Below are positions 1-8,461 of a DNA stretch of 64,000 nt, piece by piece. Position 1 is the stretch's first letter, and the number at the start of each line of letters is the position of its first letter. Where the stretch lies: contig CAYQYT010000006.1 of the NCBI GenBank assembly GCA_964421815.1, forward strand, positions 62,001-126,000, written 5' to 3'. The notes under the pieces were generated by a model. The model did no database searches, was not told the origin of the DNA, and was given only the letters and a program-made list of their open reading frames with translations. This DNA comes from DTU089 sp964421815 (lineage in GTDB: Bacteria; Bacillota; Clostridia; Oscillospirales; Acutalibacteraceae). The position numbers and the translations under genes are program-made.

Positions 1-886
1 GTTCTCTCATAAGTGCCATTGATGCGGCATCAACAGGTGCCTGAGCGTCATCATCGGGAATAAAGTCGCCAAGATGGCTGTCCTCCTCTTCACCGATAGG
101 AGTTTCAAGGGAAACGGGTTCCTGGGCAACTCTCAAAATCTCACGAACCTTTTCAACGGGCATATCAAGTTTTTCTGCAATTTCTTCTGCGGTGGGGTCC
201 CTGCCGTTTTCGTGAAGAAGTTGGCTGTTTGTTTTCTTAACTTTGTTTATTGTTTCAACCATATGGACGGGAATACGGATTGTCCTTGCCTGGTCGGCAA
301 TGGCACGGGTAATTGCCTGCCTAATCCACCAAGTAGCATAGGTCGAAAATTTGAAGCCCTTTGTGTAATCAAATTTATCAACGGCTTTAATAAGACCGAG
401 ATTTCCTTCCTGAATCAAATCAAGGAACTGCATACCCCTGCCCACATAACGTTTTGCAATACTTACAACAAGGCGTAAGTTTGCTTCGGAAAGACGTTGT
501 TTTGCCTCTTGATCGTTTTCGGAAATTCTAATAGCAAGTTCAATTTCCTCTTCAGAAGTAAGAAGCGGAACACGTCCGATTTCTTTAAGATAAACCTTAA
601 CCGGGTCATCTATTGCCATTGCCTTAGCATCCGCAGAGGATTCTTCGTCAGGAATTTTTGTACTCTCAATATCCATTGAAAGTGCATCAAGCATTTCATC
701 CCCGATATCGTCGATAATCTCAATATTGTTGCTTTCGATAAGTTCGTAAAGTTTCTCGATATCGTCAACGTCAAAACCATCTATTTCAAGAATAACATTG
801 TCGATGTCGTGGGTTGCAAGTTTGCCGCTTACCTTGCCCTTATCAATAAGTGCTTTGATTTGCGGTCTTTTCTCCCAACCTTCCAT
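1..886 (-). CDS. sigA: RNA polymerase primary sigma factor SigA/RpoD (partial)
   Basis: Housekeeping sigma-70 factor that directs RNA polymerase to vegetative promoters. The reading frame starts at ATG 886-884 behind a good Shine-Dalgarno (AAGGTG) and runs off the left edge, so only about 295 N-terminal residues are visible. An acidic region 1.1-like N-terminus is followed by DDPVKVYLKEIGRVPLL (region 1.2), NLRLVVSIAKRYVGRGMQFL and DLIQEGNLGLIKAV (region 2), then FSTYATWWIRQAITRAIADQ (regions 2.3-2.4) and the start of region 3. Region 4 is missing only because of the window edge. It lies directly downstream of dnaG and a dgt-like gene, the usual clostridial dgt-dnaG-sigA cluster. Identity is secure from the region 2 sequence. 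Confidence 0.97.
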   Translation of the reverse strand, partial: MEGWEKRPQIKALIDKGKVSGKLATHDIDNVILEIDGFDVDDIEKLYELIESNNIEIIDDIGDEMLDALSMDIESTKIPDEESSADAKAMAIDDPVKVYLKEIGRVPLLTSEEEIELAIRISENDQEAKQRLSEANLRLVVSIAKRYVGRGMQFLDLIQEGNLGLIKAVDKFDYTKGFKFSTYATWWIRQAITRAIADQARTIRIPVHMVETINKVKKTNSQLLHENGRDPTAEEIAEKLDMPVEKVREILRVAQEPVSLETPIGEEEDSHLGDFIPDDDAQAPVDAASMALMRE

Positions 887-924
887 TTTCACATCACCTT
901 TCTTTTATCACACTGTTTTTCCAC

Positions 925-2694
925 TTACTTTTCGTCTTTATTCAGAGAATTAAAGAACGCCAAGAAACTTTCGTCGCTCATTTGAGCAGGAGCGGCAATT
1001 TCCCTCTTCCTTTTTTCCTCTTCGAGAACCGCAAGACAATCCTCACATTCTTTTAAAGTATTTGAAACCATCGCCTGATTTGCAAGCAACCTTGCAACAA
1101 CACTTACTTCTTCCGATGTTAAATACTGAGAAAGTTGAGAAATTTCCGTGCTTTCCCCGTTTTCAAGACGGTTAATTATTATTTCTAAAAGATGTTTATT
1201 GACAGGTGTCACAAACACATCCTTTGAAAGTCTTTCTTTAATGTTTTTATAAAAGGACGCATTATTAAGCAAAGTAATAAGAATTGTATCTTCTGCCCTT
1301 GCCGCCCGAATGTTTTTCAACCTTTGAGGGTCCGCCGCAGTATCAAGAATCTGAACTTGTTTACGGGCAGTTGCAAGCTCCGTTTTTGTTTTTCGGTAGT
1401 TTTCCTTACGTCTTACTTCGTTGATTTGCTGTATAATTGCCTCCTTGCCCACGTTAAGCTCGTCCGAAAGACGCATTGCATAAACATCTCTTTCAATGGA
1501 GTCGCAAAAGGCAAGAATCTTCACCGCTTCACGAAGAAAACTAAGTTTTCCGTCATCCGTTTCAACAATATATTTTTCTCTGAGTTTTGACAATTTATAC
1601 TCAGTATCGTTGTCCGCTTTATTTAGAAGCCTCTCAAAGCGCTCTTTTCCGTGTGTTTTTATAATTTCGTCCGGGTCCTTACCGCCTTCAAGCCGTATAA
1701 CCTTAACTTTTACACCTGTTTTTGAAAAAAGGTTCATTGCCGCTCTCAAAGCCTTTTGCCCGGCTTCATCGGAGTCATAGCAAAGAGCAACCTCGTCCGC
1801 ATATCTTGATATAAGACTAACCTGTTCGGGTGTCAATGCCGTTCCCAAACCTGCCACGGCATTTTCATATCCTGCCTGGTGAAGTGCAATAACATCCATA
1901 TAGCCCTCACAAAGAATAAGCTTACGGTCATTTCCGTTTTTTGCAAAATTCAATGCAAAAAGTTCGTTACTCTTTTTATAAACCAAAGTATCCGATGTGT
2001 TTATATATTTGGGTTTACTATTATCAAGCACACGACCGCCGAAAGCAACTATATTTCCGCGTAAATCAATTACCGGATACATAACCTTTGCTCTGAAGGC
2101 GTCGTAATAATAGCGTTTACCGTTCTTTTCGCTGCTTCTTACAAGGTTTGCCGCAACAAGTTCCTCCCATTTAAAGCCCTTGCTTTTAAGATGTTCCTCA
2201 AGGGCATGCCAATCGTCCGGAGCGGCACCCAAACCGAAATGCTTTATCATTTTCGGGGAAACTCCCCTGCCCAAAAGATAATCAAGCTGTTGCTTGCCCT
2301 TATCGGTAAAAAGGGTTTCATGGAAAAATCTTGCGGCTTCTCTGTTGGCTTCGTAAATTCTTCTGCGAAGTTTTGCGATTGCATCGTCATAACTTTGGTA
2401 TTCGGGAAGTTTCAGTCCCGCCCTGTCCGCAAGAAGTTTTACCGCTTCCGTAAAATCAAGATTCTCTATATTCCTTATAAAATTTATTACTTCGCCGCCG
2501 GCACCGCAACCAAAGCAATAATAAGATGCAGTTTCGGGATACACGGTAAATGAGGGCGTTTTTTCGTTATGAAAGGGACAGAGGCCAACAAGATTCTTTC
2601 CGCGTCTTTTTAAATCGATATAGCTTGAAATAACCGATTCAATATCGTTATTATCACGAATTTGTTGAATAAAATCATCCGAAAAACGAGCCAA
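925..2694 (-). CDS. dnaG: DNA primase DnaG
   Basis: Synthesises RNA primers for the replisome together with the replicative helicase. About 589 residues, normal for the family. Numbering from the upstream in-frame GTG at 2703, the N-terminal CHC2 zinc finger has C42, H45, C63 and C66 (LCPFHNEKTPSF ... YYCFGCGAGG). A TOPRIM core follows, with KLILCEGYMDVIAL and ALCYDSDEAG supplying the acidic metal ligands. The C-terminal third is the helicase-interaction region. The GTG at 2703 lies inside the Shine-Dalgarno, so TTG at 2694, six bases after GGAGGTG, is the more likely start. It precedes sigA by 38 bp and is probably cotranscribed with it. Confidence 0.96.
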   Translation of the reverse strand: MARFSDDFIQQIRDNNDIESVISSYIDLKRRGKNLVGLCPFHNEKTPSFTVYPETASYYCFGCGAGGEVINFIRNIENLDFTEAVKLLADRAGLKLPEYQSYDDAIAKLRRRIYEANREAARFFHETLFTDKGKQQLDYLLGRGVSPKMIKHFGLGAAPDDWHALEEHLKSKGFKWEELVAANLVRSSEKNGKRYYYDAFRAKVMYPVIDLRGNIVAFGGRVLDNSKPKYINTSDTLVYKKSNELFALNFAKNGNDRKLILCEGYMDVIALHQAGYENAVAGLGTALTPEQVSLISRYADEVALCYDSDEAGQKALRAAMNLFSKTGVKVKVIRLEGGKDPDEIIKTHGKERFERLLNKADNDTEYKLSKLREKYIVETDDGKLSFLREAVKILAFCDSIERDVYAMRLSDELNVGKEAIIQQINEVRRKENYRKTKTELATARKQVQILDTAADPQRLKNIRAARAEDTILITLLNNASFYKNIKERLSKDVFVTPVNKHLLEIIINRLENGESTEISQLSQYLTSEEVSVVARLLANQAMVSNTLKECEDCLAVLEEEKRKREIAAPAQMSDESFLAFFNSLNKDEK

Positions 2695-2751
2695 GTGTAT
2701 CACCTCCGAAACTAAATTTTATATTACGCCCGAGTCAATGGGCAAACAAAA

Positions 2752-3753
2752 TCAATCTTCCCAAGTTTTGGGAACAAAAATTTCATTAAAAACTTTTAAA
2801 GAATAACTGTCCGACATACCTGAAATGTAGTCGCAGGCGGCACGTTGGGCGCCCTCTTTTTTGGCTATTTGTTGGTATAATTCGGGCATTTTATAAGGGT
2901 CATTGGAAAAATAACGGAACAGTTCTTTTATCATGCCCTCCGCCTTACCCTCTTCGCTTTTGCATTTGGGGTTTGTATATACGTGTTTGAACATAAAAGC
3001 GTGGAGTTTATCAAATGCCTCTTGAACATCGTCATCCATTTTCAAATCCGCTTTTGTGTTGTTAATGGCGGACATCACCATTTTGTTAATCCTCTCTGTT
3101 TTGGAAAAGCCCAATACAAGACGGATTTCAAGAGGAATATCGTCCTCGCCTATAATATTACCACGGATTGCATCATCAATATCGTGGTTAATATAGGCAA
3201 TTTTATCACTTAATTTAATTATTCTGCCCTCAAGGGTATCCGCTTCTTTGCCACGTGTGTGGCACACAATACCGTCACGCACTTCGTATGTAAGGTTAAG
3301 TCCGTTACCCCCTCTTTCCAACATATCTACAACTCTGAGGCTCTGTTCAAAATGGGTAAAGCCTTTGTCATATACTTGATTAAGGGCTCTTTCTCCCGCG
3401 TGACCGAAGGGGGTATGCCCCAAATCGTGACCCAGGGCAATGGCTTCTGTCAAATCCTCATTAAGAGCAAGGGAGCGGGCAATGGTTCTTGCAATTTGCG
3501 CCACCTCAAGAGTATGGGTCAGGCGGGTTCTGTAATGCACATTACCCGGTGCTAAAAACACCTGGGTTTTGTCCTTTAACCTACGGAAAGAAGCACAATG
3601 AATAATCCTGTCCCTGTCACGCTGATATGCAGTTCTAACGGGACACTCTGCCTCTAAAAGAAGTCTGCCCTTTGTGTTTTCGCAAAGCATTGCGTAGGGG
3701 GAAAAAGTATTTCTTTCCCGTTCCAATGTTCTCATTCGTATCTCGTCACTCAC
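2752..3753 (-). CDS. dgt: dGTPase-like deoxynucleotide triphosphohydrolase (HD domain)
   Basis: HD-superfamily metal-dependent phosphohydrolase that removes triphosphate from dNTPs; in this short clade the exact substrate is not established. About 333 residues. The metal ligands are visible as TRLTHTLEV, GHDLGHTPFGHAGE and, further on, INHDIDD, after the conserved DRDRIIHCASFRRLKDKTQV nucleotide-binding stretch. An upstream GTG at 3762 is part of the ribosome-binding region, so I prefer the GTG at 3753 (AGGTG, then a six-base spacer). It is the first gene of the dgt-dnaG-sigA cluster, 48 bp or so from dnaG. A role in dNTP pool control is inferred from family. Confidence 0.9.
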   Translation of the reverse strand: MSDEIRMRTLERERNTFSPYAMLCENTKGRLLLEAECPVRTAYQRDRDRIIHCASFRRLKDKTQVFLAPGNVHYRTRLTHTLEVAQIARTIARSLALNEDLTEAIALGHDLGHTPFGHAGERALNQVYDKGFTHFEQSLRVVDMLERGGNGLNLTYEVRDGIVCHTRGKEADTLEGRIIKLSDKIAYINHDIDDAIRGNIIGEDDIPLEIRLVLGFSKTERINKMVMSAINNTKADLKMDDDVQEAFDKLHAFMFKHVYTNPKCKSEEGKAEGMIKELFRYFSNDPYKMPELYQQIAKKEGAQRAACDYISGMSDSYSLKVFNEIFVPKTWED

Positions 3754-3854
3754 GGAAAACACCTACTTTCAATAAACAATACACCAAAAACAAAAAAATC
3801 CCTCTTTTTTTGACGGATTTTTTTGAAGTTTTTTTATTTTTATTGTTTTTATGT

Positions 3855-4481
3855 TTATATCTTTTCGGCTATTACCTCTCCTTTTTGTGTAAAAGAGATT
3901 TTTCCGTTTGTTAAATCCTGAAGTTTTTTGTCAAAGGCTTCCTCCGTCCCCTTTTGGATGCGGAAATTCAAAACAACATTTTCACCGAAATCGCAATTTT
4001 CCGTAAATCCTCCAAAATCACGTATAAAGGTTTCAAGTTTTCCGTAGTAGGTATAATCACATTGAATTTCGCAGACTGTCCATTTGGCGAGAGTAATAAC
4101 CCCCGCTGCGTCCATACCGATTTTTGCAGAGTGAGTATAGGCACGCACAAGACCGCCGCCGCCTAAAAGAATACCGCCGAAGTAACGGGTCACCACAACA
4201 ACACAGTCTGTCACATTCTCTTGCAAAATAACATTGAGAACGGGCATACCTGCGGTACCCTGGGGTTCTCCGTCATCGGAATAGCGTTTAATTCCGCCTT
4301 CCCTTATGGAATAAGCGTAAACATTATGCTTTGCATCCCAATGTTTTTTTGATATTTCGTTTATATAATCAATGGCTTCTTTTTCGGTTTTTACGGGCTT
4401 TGCGTACCCTATAAATCGGGAATGTTTAACTATATACTCGTCACAGGCTTCCCCTGCAAGAGTTTTATAAGAATCACTCAT
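3855..4481 (-). CDS. YigZ/IMPACT family protein (UPF0029)
   Basis: Member of the YigZ/YvyE family related to the eukaryotic IMPACT translation regulator; the biochemical function in bacteria is unsettled. From the chosen ATG at 4481 (AAGGA eight bases upstream) it is about 208 residues, the usual length. The signature region is intact: KHSRFIGYAKPV, then YSDDGEPQGTAGMP and VVVVTRYFGGILLGGGGLVR with the Gly-rich loop. A C-terminal ferredoxin-like domain follows. It lies downstream of rpmE but behind a strong terminator at 4505-4532, so it probably has its own promoter. An AT-rich gap of about 90 bp separates its stop from the dgt-like gene and holds no obvious gene. Confidence 0.9.
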   Translation of the reverse strand: MSDSYKTLAGEACDEYIVKHSRFIGYAKPVKTEKEAIDYINEISKKHWDAKHNVYAYSIREGGIKRYSDDGEPQGTAGMPVLNVILQENVTDCVVVVTRYFGGILLGGGGLVRAYTHSAKIGMDAAGVITLAKWTVCEIQCDYTYYGKLETFIRDFGGFTENCDFGENVVLNFRIQKGTEEAFDKKLQDLTNGKISFTQKGEVIAEKI

Positions 4482-4504
4482 ATTAAAAATCCTTAGTATA
4501 TAAT

Positions 4505-4532
4505 GCAAAAAGCCGGTGATAACTCACCGGCT
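4505..4532 (-). terminator. Rho-independent terminator after rpmE
   Basis: Perfect 9-bp inverted repeat AGCCGGTGA / TCACCGGCT with a four-base loop, followed on the minus strand by a T tract (TTTT). It lies just downstream of the rpmE stop codon and separates rpmE from the YigZ gene. Confidence 0.92.
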
Positions 4533-4549
4533 GTTCAAGCAGATATAAC

Positions 4550-4753
4550 TTACTTAGAGAGGTTATATTTTCTATTGAATCTTTCAACACGTCCGCCTGT
4601 ATCAACGAGCTTCTGCTTGCCGGTAAAGAACGGATGGCATTTTGAACAGATATCAACACGCATACCGTCTTTTGTGGATGCTGTTTCAAGAACTGCACCA
4701 CAAGCACACTTAACCTGTGTTGCACCGTATTTAGGATGAAGACCTTCTTTCAC
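4550..4753 (-). CDS. rpmE: 50S ribosomal protein L31, zinc-binding type
   Basis: Ribosomal protein L31 of 67 residues, a component of the large-subunit surface. It is the C+ (zinc-binding) form: C16-x-C18 and C36-x2-C39 (KCACG and CSKCHPFFTG) form the zinc ribbon. MKEGLHPKY and TGGRVERFNRKY are typical family ends. It is a single-gene transcription unit: a promoter candidate lies at 4797-4825 and a strong terminator follows the stop. C+ L31 is usually the zinc-replete form, with a C- paralogue under Zur control elsewhere; no Zur site is evident here. Confidence 0.97.
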   Translation of the reverse strand: MKEGLHPKYGATQVKCACGAVLETASTKDGMRVDICSKCHPFFTGKQKLVDTGGRVERFNRKYNLSK

Positions 4754-4796
4754 TTAAATTCACCTCTTTGACTTTTGATAACACATTAGCAGTAGA

Positions 4797-4825
4797 ATAC
4801 TACCACAAAGAAAGCGAAAAAGCAA
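4797..4825 (-). promoter_or_regulatory. Candidate sigma-A promoter for rpmE
   Basis: On the minus strand TTGCTT (4825-4820) and TAGTAT (4802-4797) are separated by 17 bp, upstream of the rpmE ribosome-binding site (AGAGGTG). Position and spacing fit, but both boxes have mismatches. Confidence 0.45.
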
Positions 4826-4853
4826 GGGTTTTTTCAAAAAAACTCAAATTATT

Positions 4854-6905
4854 TTAAATCTTCCATATAATACTTACTACCGAACACAGTATGATGCCCA
4901 AAATCGTAGGTATCAAAAAAGCAAGGAAGGTCCATTTTGCACTTTTGGTTTCTTTAAATATTGTCAATAGTGCCGTAGCACAAGGGAAATGAACTACTGA
5001 AAATATTATATAACACACGGCGGTCAACTGCGTCCATCCGTTATTTATAAGTATATCTCCGATTACTCCCGTATTTTCTATATTACTCATTTCCCCCGCT
5101 CCCAAATAGGACATTAAAGTAATGGGCAAAACTATTTCATTGGCGGGAATTCCAAGGAAAAATGCAGAGAGAATATTTCCATCCATGCCCATAATTCTGC
5201 CCAAAGGCTCAAATAGATTATTGACCGCGGTCAAAATATTTGTTCCGTTTACAGATACATTTGCAAGTAACCAAATAACAATGCCGGCAGGGAATGCCAC
5301 CGCCACCGCTCTGAACAGGACAAGCACCGTTCTGTTCAAAACAGAATTAAGAATTACTTTTGAAATCTGCGGCCTTCGGTACGGTGGTAACTCAAGAATA
5401 TAGTGGGATGGCTCTCCTTTTAAAAGAGTTTTTGAAAGAATATTGGAAACTAAAAGTGTTAGTCCGAGACTCAATACAATTATAAGTGCAAGAATCAAAG
5501 CACTGAAAAAGCCCTTGAATGTGCCCACCCCGGAAACCAGAAAAACAGAAATAAGTGTTATAATCGCAGGGAATCTACCGTTACACACAGTCAGAGAATT
5601 TGTCAAAATTGCAATCAGTCTTTCCCTCTTTGAGTCGATAATGCGTGCCCCCGATATGCCCACGCAGTTACAGCCGTATCCCATACAGGTTGTAAGTGCC
5701 TGTTTACCGCAAGTTTGAGCCTTTCTGAAACTATTGTCTAAAACATAGGAAACTCGGGGCAATACTCCCAAATCCTCCAACAGAGTGAAACAGGGAAAGA
5801 AAATGGCCATTGGAGGCAACATTACAGAAACTACCCATCCCAACACACGAAAACCTCCGGAAATTAACATTCCTTTTATAAATTCGGGCATTTTGACGGC
5901 GTCTGCAAAATCCATAAGATGTATTTCACACCAACCGAAAAATCGGGACAACCATTGTGATGGGTAATTTGCACCTGCAATTGTAATGTAAAAAATCACA
6001 CTCAATATTAAAATCATAACAAAATAGGCGGAAAATCGGTTTGTGAATAACTTTTCGCTCTTAGAAAGCGGTTTGTTTTTTTCGGGTTTCAGCGTAACTG
6101 TTTCGCTTATTTCAGAAGCTTTTTTGTGTATGGCAGAAGATATTGTTTCGCTGATTCCCTCCAACTCCCCTTTTTCTTCCAAAAAAATTCTTGCCGAATC
6201 TGCACTTTTAAATATCTCTTTTTTTTGCTCATTGTTTAAATTGACGCAGTTTTCAACAAACCCTATTGCTCCATTATCATTTTCAATAAGCCGCAAAGAC
6301 AACCAACGATGGTTAATATTGTCAAGCTTGTTTTTCTTTAAAACGGGGACAATATATTCCAGTGCATTTTCAATGTTTTCACTATACTGTATTTTTACGG
6401 GATTGCAATTTTCATCTTCTGCAAGGACGGTTAAAAGTTCGTCAATTCCCACACCGTCACGGGCAGTCATACCAACTACCTTTACACCTAATTCCTTTTC
6501 CAACAGGGCAATATCTATAGTGACACCTTTTTTTCGGGCTTCATCAAGAAGGTTGACGCAAACCACGGTATCGGCACCGGTTTCAAGAATCTGCAGAGTT
6601 AAGTACAAATTTCTTTCAAGACTCGTCGCATCACACACAACGGCAACCTTTTGAGCATCTCCAAAGCATATATACTCCCCGGCAACCGCTTCTTCTTTGG
6701 AATGGGGCTTCAAAGAATAGGTTCCCGGGATATCAATAAAATTATATACAATCCCGTCCTTTTCCGCTTTTCCCTTTGCCAAATCCACGGTTTTACCCGT
6801 CCAATTCCCCGTATGCTGTTTAAGACCTGTTAATGCATTGAAAACCGTGCTTTTTCCAACATTGGGATTACCTGCGAGAGCAACTGTTATTTGATTCTTA
6901 CCCAT
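4854..6905 (-). CDS. feoB: Ferrous iron transport protein B (FeoB)
   Basis: Membrane Fe(II) transporter with an N-terminal GTPase domain. From ATG 6905 the protein is about 683 residues. G1 is GNPNVGKST (residues 12-20), followed by the switch/G2 HTGNWTGKTVD and G3 DIPGTYSL. A helical GDI-like region (about 165-280) leads into a membrane part with many hydrophobic segments (about 300-680), including the conserved CMGYGCN, which carries Gate-region cysteines, and GIPANEIVLP. An upstream in-frame ATG exists at 6938, but starting at 6905 gives an 8-bp overlap with feoA, typical translational coupling. Made together with FeoA; iron regulation is expected from family but no clear Fur box could be read. 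Confidence 0.96.
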   Translation of the reverse strand: MGKNQITVALAGNPNVGKSTVFNALTGLKQHTGNWTGKTVDLAKGKAEKDGIVYNFIDIPGTYSLKPHSKEEAVAGEYICFGDAQKVAVVCDATSLERNLYLTLQILETGADTVVCVNLLDEARKKGVTIDIALLEKELGVKVVGMTARDGVGIDELLTVLAEDENCNPVKIQYSENIENALEYIVPVLKKNKLDNINHRWLSLRLIENDNGAIGFVENCVNLNNEQKKEIFKSADSARIFLEEKGELEGISETISSAIHKKASEISETVTLKPEKNKPLSKSEKLFTNRFSAYFVMILILSVIFYITIAGANYPSQWLSRFFGWCEIHLMDFADAVKMPEFIKGMLISGGFRVLGWVVSVMLPPMAIFFPCFTLLEDLGVLPRVSYVLDNSFRKAQTCGKQALTTCMGYGCNCVGISGARIIDSKRERLIAILTNSLTVCNGRFPAIITLISVFLVSGVGTFKGFFSALILALIIVLSLGLTLLVSNILSKTLLKGEPSHYILELPPYRRPQISKVILNSVLNRTVLVLFRAVAVAFPAGIVIWLLANVSVNGTNILTAVNNLFEPLGRIMGMDGNILSAFFLGIPANEIVLPITLMSYLGAGEMSNIENTGVIGDILINNGWTQLTAVCYIIFSVVHFPCATALLTIFKETKSAKWTFLAFLIPTILGIILCSVVSIIWKI

Positions 6906-7134
6906 AGTTTTCAACTCGTACAGAAATATTTTTTGCATCGCAGTTCCGTAATGCTATAACTGCACCTTTAACAAGATAAGCCCTTGGGTTACCCGCCGGA
7001 CTTTGATGGACTACCTTTATTTTAGACCCCGGTACAAGACCGATATCATATAATCTTTGTTTTAAGGAGAGCTGTGTATTAACCGATGTAACAGTAGCAA
7101 GCTCTCCGATTGGAACCGTATCAAGAGTAGTCAT
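6898..7134 (-). CDS. feoA: Ferrous iron transport protein A (FeoA)
   Basis: Small SH3-like cytosolic partner of FeoB, 78 residues. The conserved core is visible: PIGELATVTSV, LKQRLYDIGLVPGSKIKVV, then PAGNPRAYLVKGAVIALR. It has an excellent Shine-Dalgarno (AGGAGG) and its 3' end overlaps the feoB start, so the two form one operon in the standard feoA-feoB order. Confidence 0.95.
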   Translation of the reverse strand: MTTLDTVPIGELATVTSVNTQLSLKQRLYDIGLVPGSKIKVVHQSPAGNPRAYLVKGAVIALRNCDAKNISVRVENYG

Positions 7135-7155
7135 ATTGCTCTACCTCCTGATATC

Positions 7156-7184
7156 ATTATATAGAAAATGTGTTACATTGTGAA
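7156..7184 (-). promoter_or_regulatory. Candidate promoter for feoAB
   Basis: TTCACA (7184-7179) and TATAAT (7161-7156) with a 17-bp spacer on the minus strand. The predicted transcript would start almost at the feoA Shine-Dalgarno, giving a very short leader, so the match may be partly fortuitous. Confidence 0.4.
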
Positions 7185-7191
7185 AAAATTG

Positions 7192-7219
7192 TTGCAATTA
7201 TTCATATAAATGATAAAAT
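7192..7219 (+). promoter_or_regulatory. Candidate promoter for the 7265 membrane-protein gene
   Basis: TTGCAA (7192-7197) and TAAAAT (7214-7219) with a 16-bp spacer, about 45 bp upstream of the plus-strand start codon and divergent from feoAB. Confidence 0.5.
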
Positions 7220-7264
7220 GGGAATCAGGATACATCTATTCAAAAAAACAGAAAGAGTGACAAA

Positions 7265-7852
7265 ATGAATTCCGGGAAGAAAAAATTTTACATTACATGT
7301 TCGGCATATCTTATGACAACCGTTCTCGACCTTTTGTTCACCTACATTGCAACACCGAACCTCTTGTTAGAGGGAAACCCTTTATACGATTCTTTCAATT
7401 TCGGATGGGCAGGGTTAATTATAATAAACATCGTAACATTTATTGGGTATGCCGCAATGTCCTACTACGCTTTTGTTAAGTATAAACCGCCTGTTTCAAA
7501 TGAAACAGATTTAAAAAGATATATGGCACATATAAATTACGGCGATCCTGACAAATATGTACCGATGATGTGGAAATTGCCGAAAAACTGGGGACCCCAA
7601 ACTGCCTGTCTATGCTGGTCGGTTGTTTGTATTCTCCCCTTTTGCAGAATGATTATTGTAGCCGAATGGTTTTTGATGATTTTAAGGATACAGAACACGG
7701 CTACCGTAGTATTTTTTACTATTGTATCCTTGTTTCCGATGGGAAGAATTGATATTTTCCTTGCTGTTGTAGGTGCATGGGTTTTGTCATTCGTCTGGAT
7801 AAAAAAAGAGTTCAACGCAAATTTAAACAGAATAAAAGAAAGAGGGATGTAA
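7265..7852 (+). CDS. Multi-pass membrane protein of unknown function
   Basis: I do not recognise a family. The 195-residue product has four or five hydrophobic segments (roughly 11-31, 49-70, 117-137, 143-180), separated by a polar central loop of about 45 residues (KYKPPVSNETDLKRYMAHI and following), and a basic C-terminus. There is no signal peptide cleavage motif. The gene is transcribed alone, divergent from feoAB, and ends at a strong terminator shared with the converging lipoprotein gene. Nothing in the neighbourhood fixes a role; a link to iron uptake would rest only on adjacency. Confidence 0.75.
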   Translation: MNSGKKKFYITCSAYLMTTVLDLLFTYIATPNLLLEGNPLYDSFNFGWAGLIIINIVTFIGYAAMSYYAFVKYKPPVSNETDLKRYMAHINYGDPDKYVPMMWKLPKNWGPQTACLCWSVVCILPFCRMIIVAEWFLMILRIQNTATVVFFTIVSLFPMGRIDIFLAVVGAWVLSFVWIKKEFNANLNRIKERGM

Positions 7853-7882
7853 AAAACTTTCGTTTTTTACATCCGATTTTTT
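7845..7882 (+). terminator. Bidirectional Rho-independent terminator
   Basis: Perfect 13-bp stem GGATGTAAAAAAC / GTTTTTTACATCC with a TTTC loop, followed by a T6 tract on the plus strand. The minus-strand continuation is also T-rich. It separates two convergent genes and overlaps the end of the upstream coding sequence. Confidence 0.9.
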
Positions 7883-7883
7883 G

Positions 7884-8456
7884 TTATTCGGCACTTAAAC
7901 TAACGGGCAAAGTATAACTTGCCACAACCTCTTCCGTTCCGGAACACACAACATTAACAGAGGTTTTTTGTTCCTCATTTAAATATAGTTGATATGAAAG
8001 AGCTGCGGCAGCAACCGAGATACTGTCATTTGCACCGTCATTGTTTTCGTACTTTTCCTTATCAACGCATATTTTTAACTCACGGAAATTTTCTGTATAT
8101 TCTATGGTATCAATACAGCTGTCTGCATTTTCTTCAAAACTTCTGAATTTTTCAACAGTTTCATCGTGCTTATCTTGAATAAGTTTTTTGTATTCATCCT
8201 CGGAAAAAACTAAAACATAATCTTGTGATTCATCATTTTCTTGAATTTCCGCACCGTATGACTCCATACTTTGCAAAAACTCCTCGGGCTTAGCCAAAAC
8301 ATCTTTTCCCACTGTAAGTTCAACGTTTTTCGGCTGAGTTGTTTCAACCTTTGTTGTTGACTGTGCCTGCGTAATTCCCTGTGAATTTCCCGTACCGCAG
8401 GAAGCAAATGTCAAAACCATGGCAAAAGCGAAAACAATCATTAAAAATTTTTTCAT
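7884..8456 (-). CDS. Predicted lipoprotein of unknown function
   Basis: From ATG 8456 the product is about 190 residues. MKKFLMIVFAFAMVLTFASC is a lipoprotein signal peptide with lipobox FASC, so the mature protein should be anchored outside the membrane. A short Thr/Gln-rich linker (TQAQSTTKVETTQ) precedes a soluble domain of about 150 residues that I cannot assign. The start codon is five bases after the stop of the nucleotidyltransferase gene, implying translational coupling and one operon. A surface or envelope role is inferred only from the signal. Confidence 0.75.
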   Translation of the reverse strand: MKKFLMIVFAFAMVLTFASCGTGNSQGITQAQSTTKVETTQPKNVELTVGKDVLAKPEEFLQSMESYGAEIQENDESQDYVLVFSEDEYKKLIQDKHDETVEKFRSFEENADSCIDTIEYTENFRELKICVDKEKYENNDGANDSISVAAAALSYQLYLNEEQKTSVNVVCSGTEEVVASYTLPVSLSAE

Positions 8457-8461
8457 GTCAC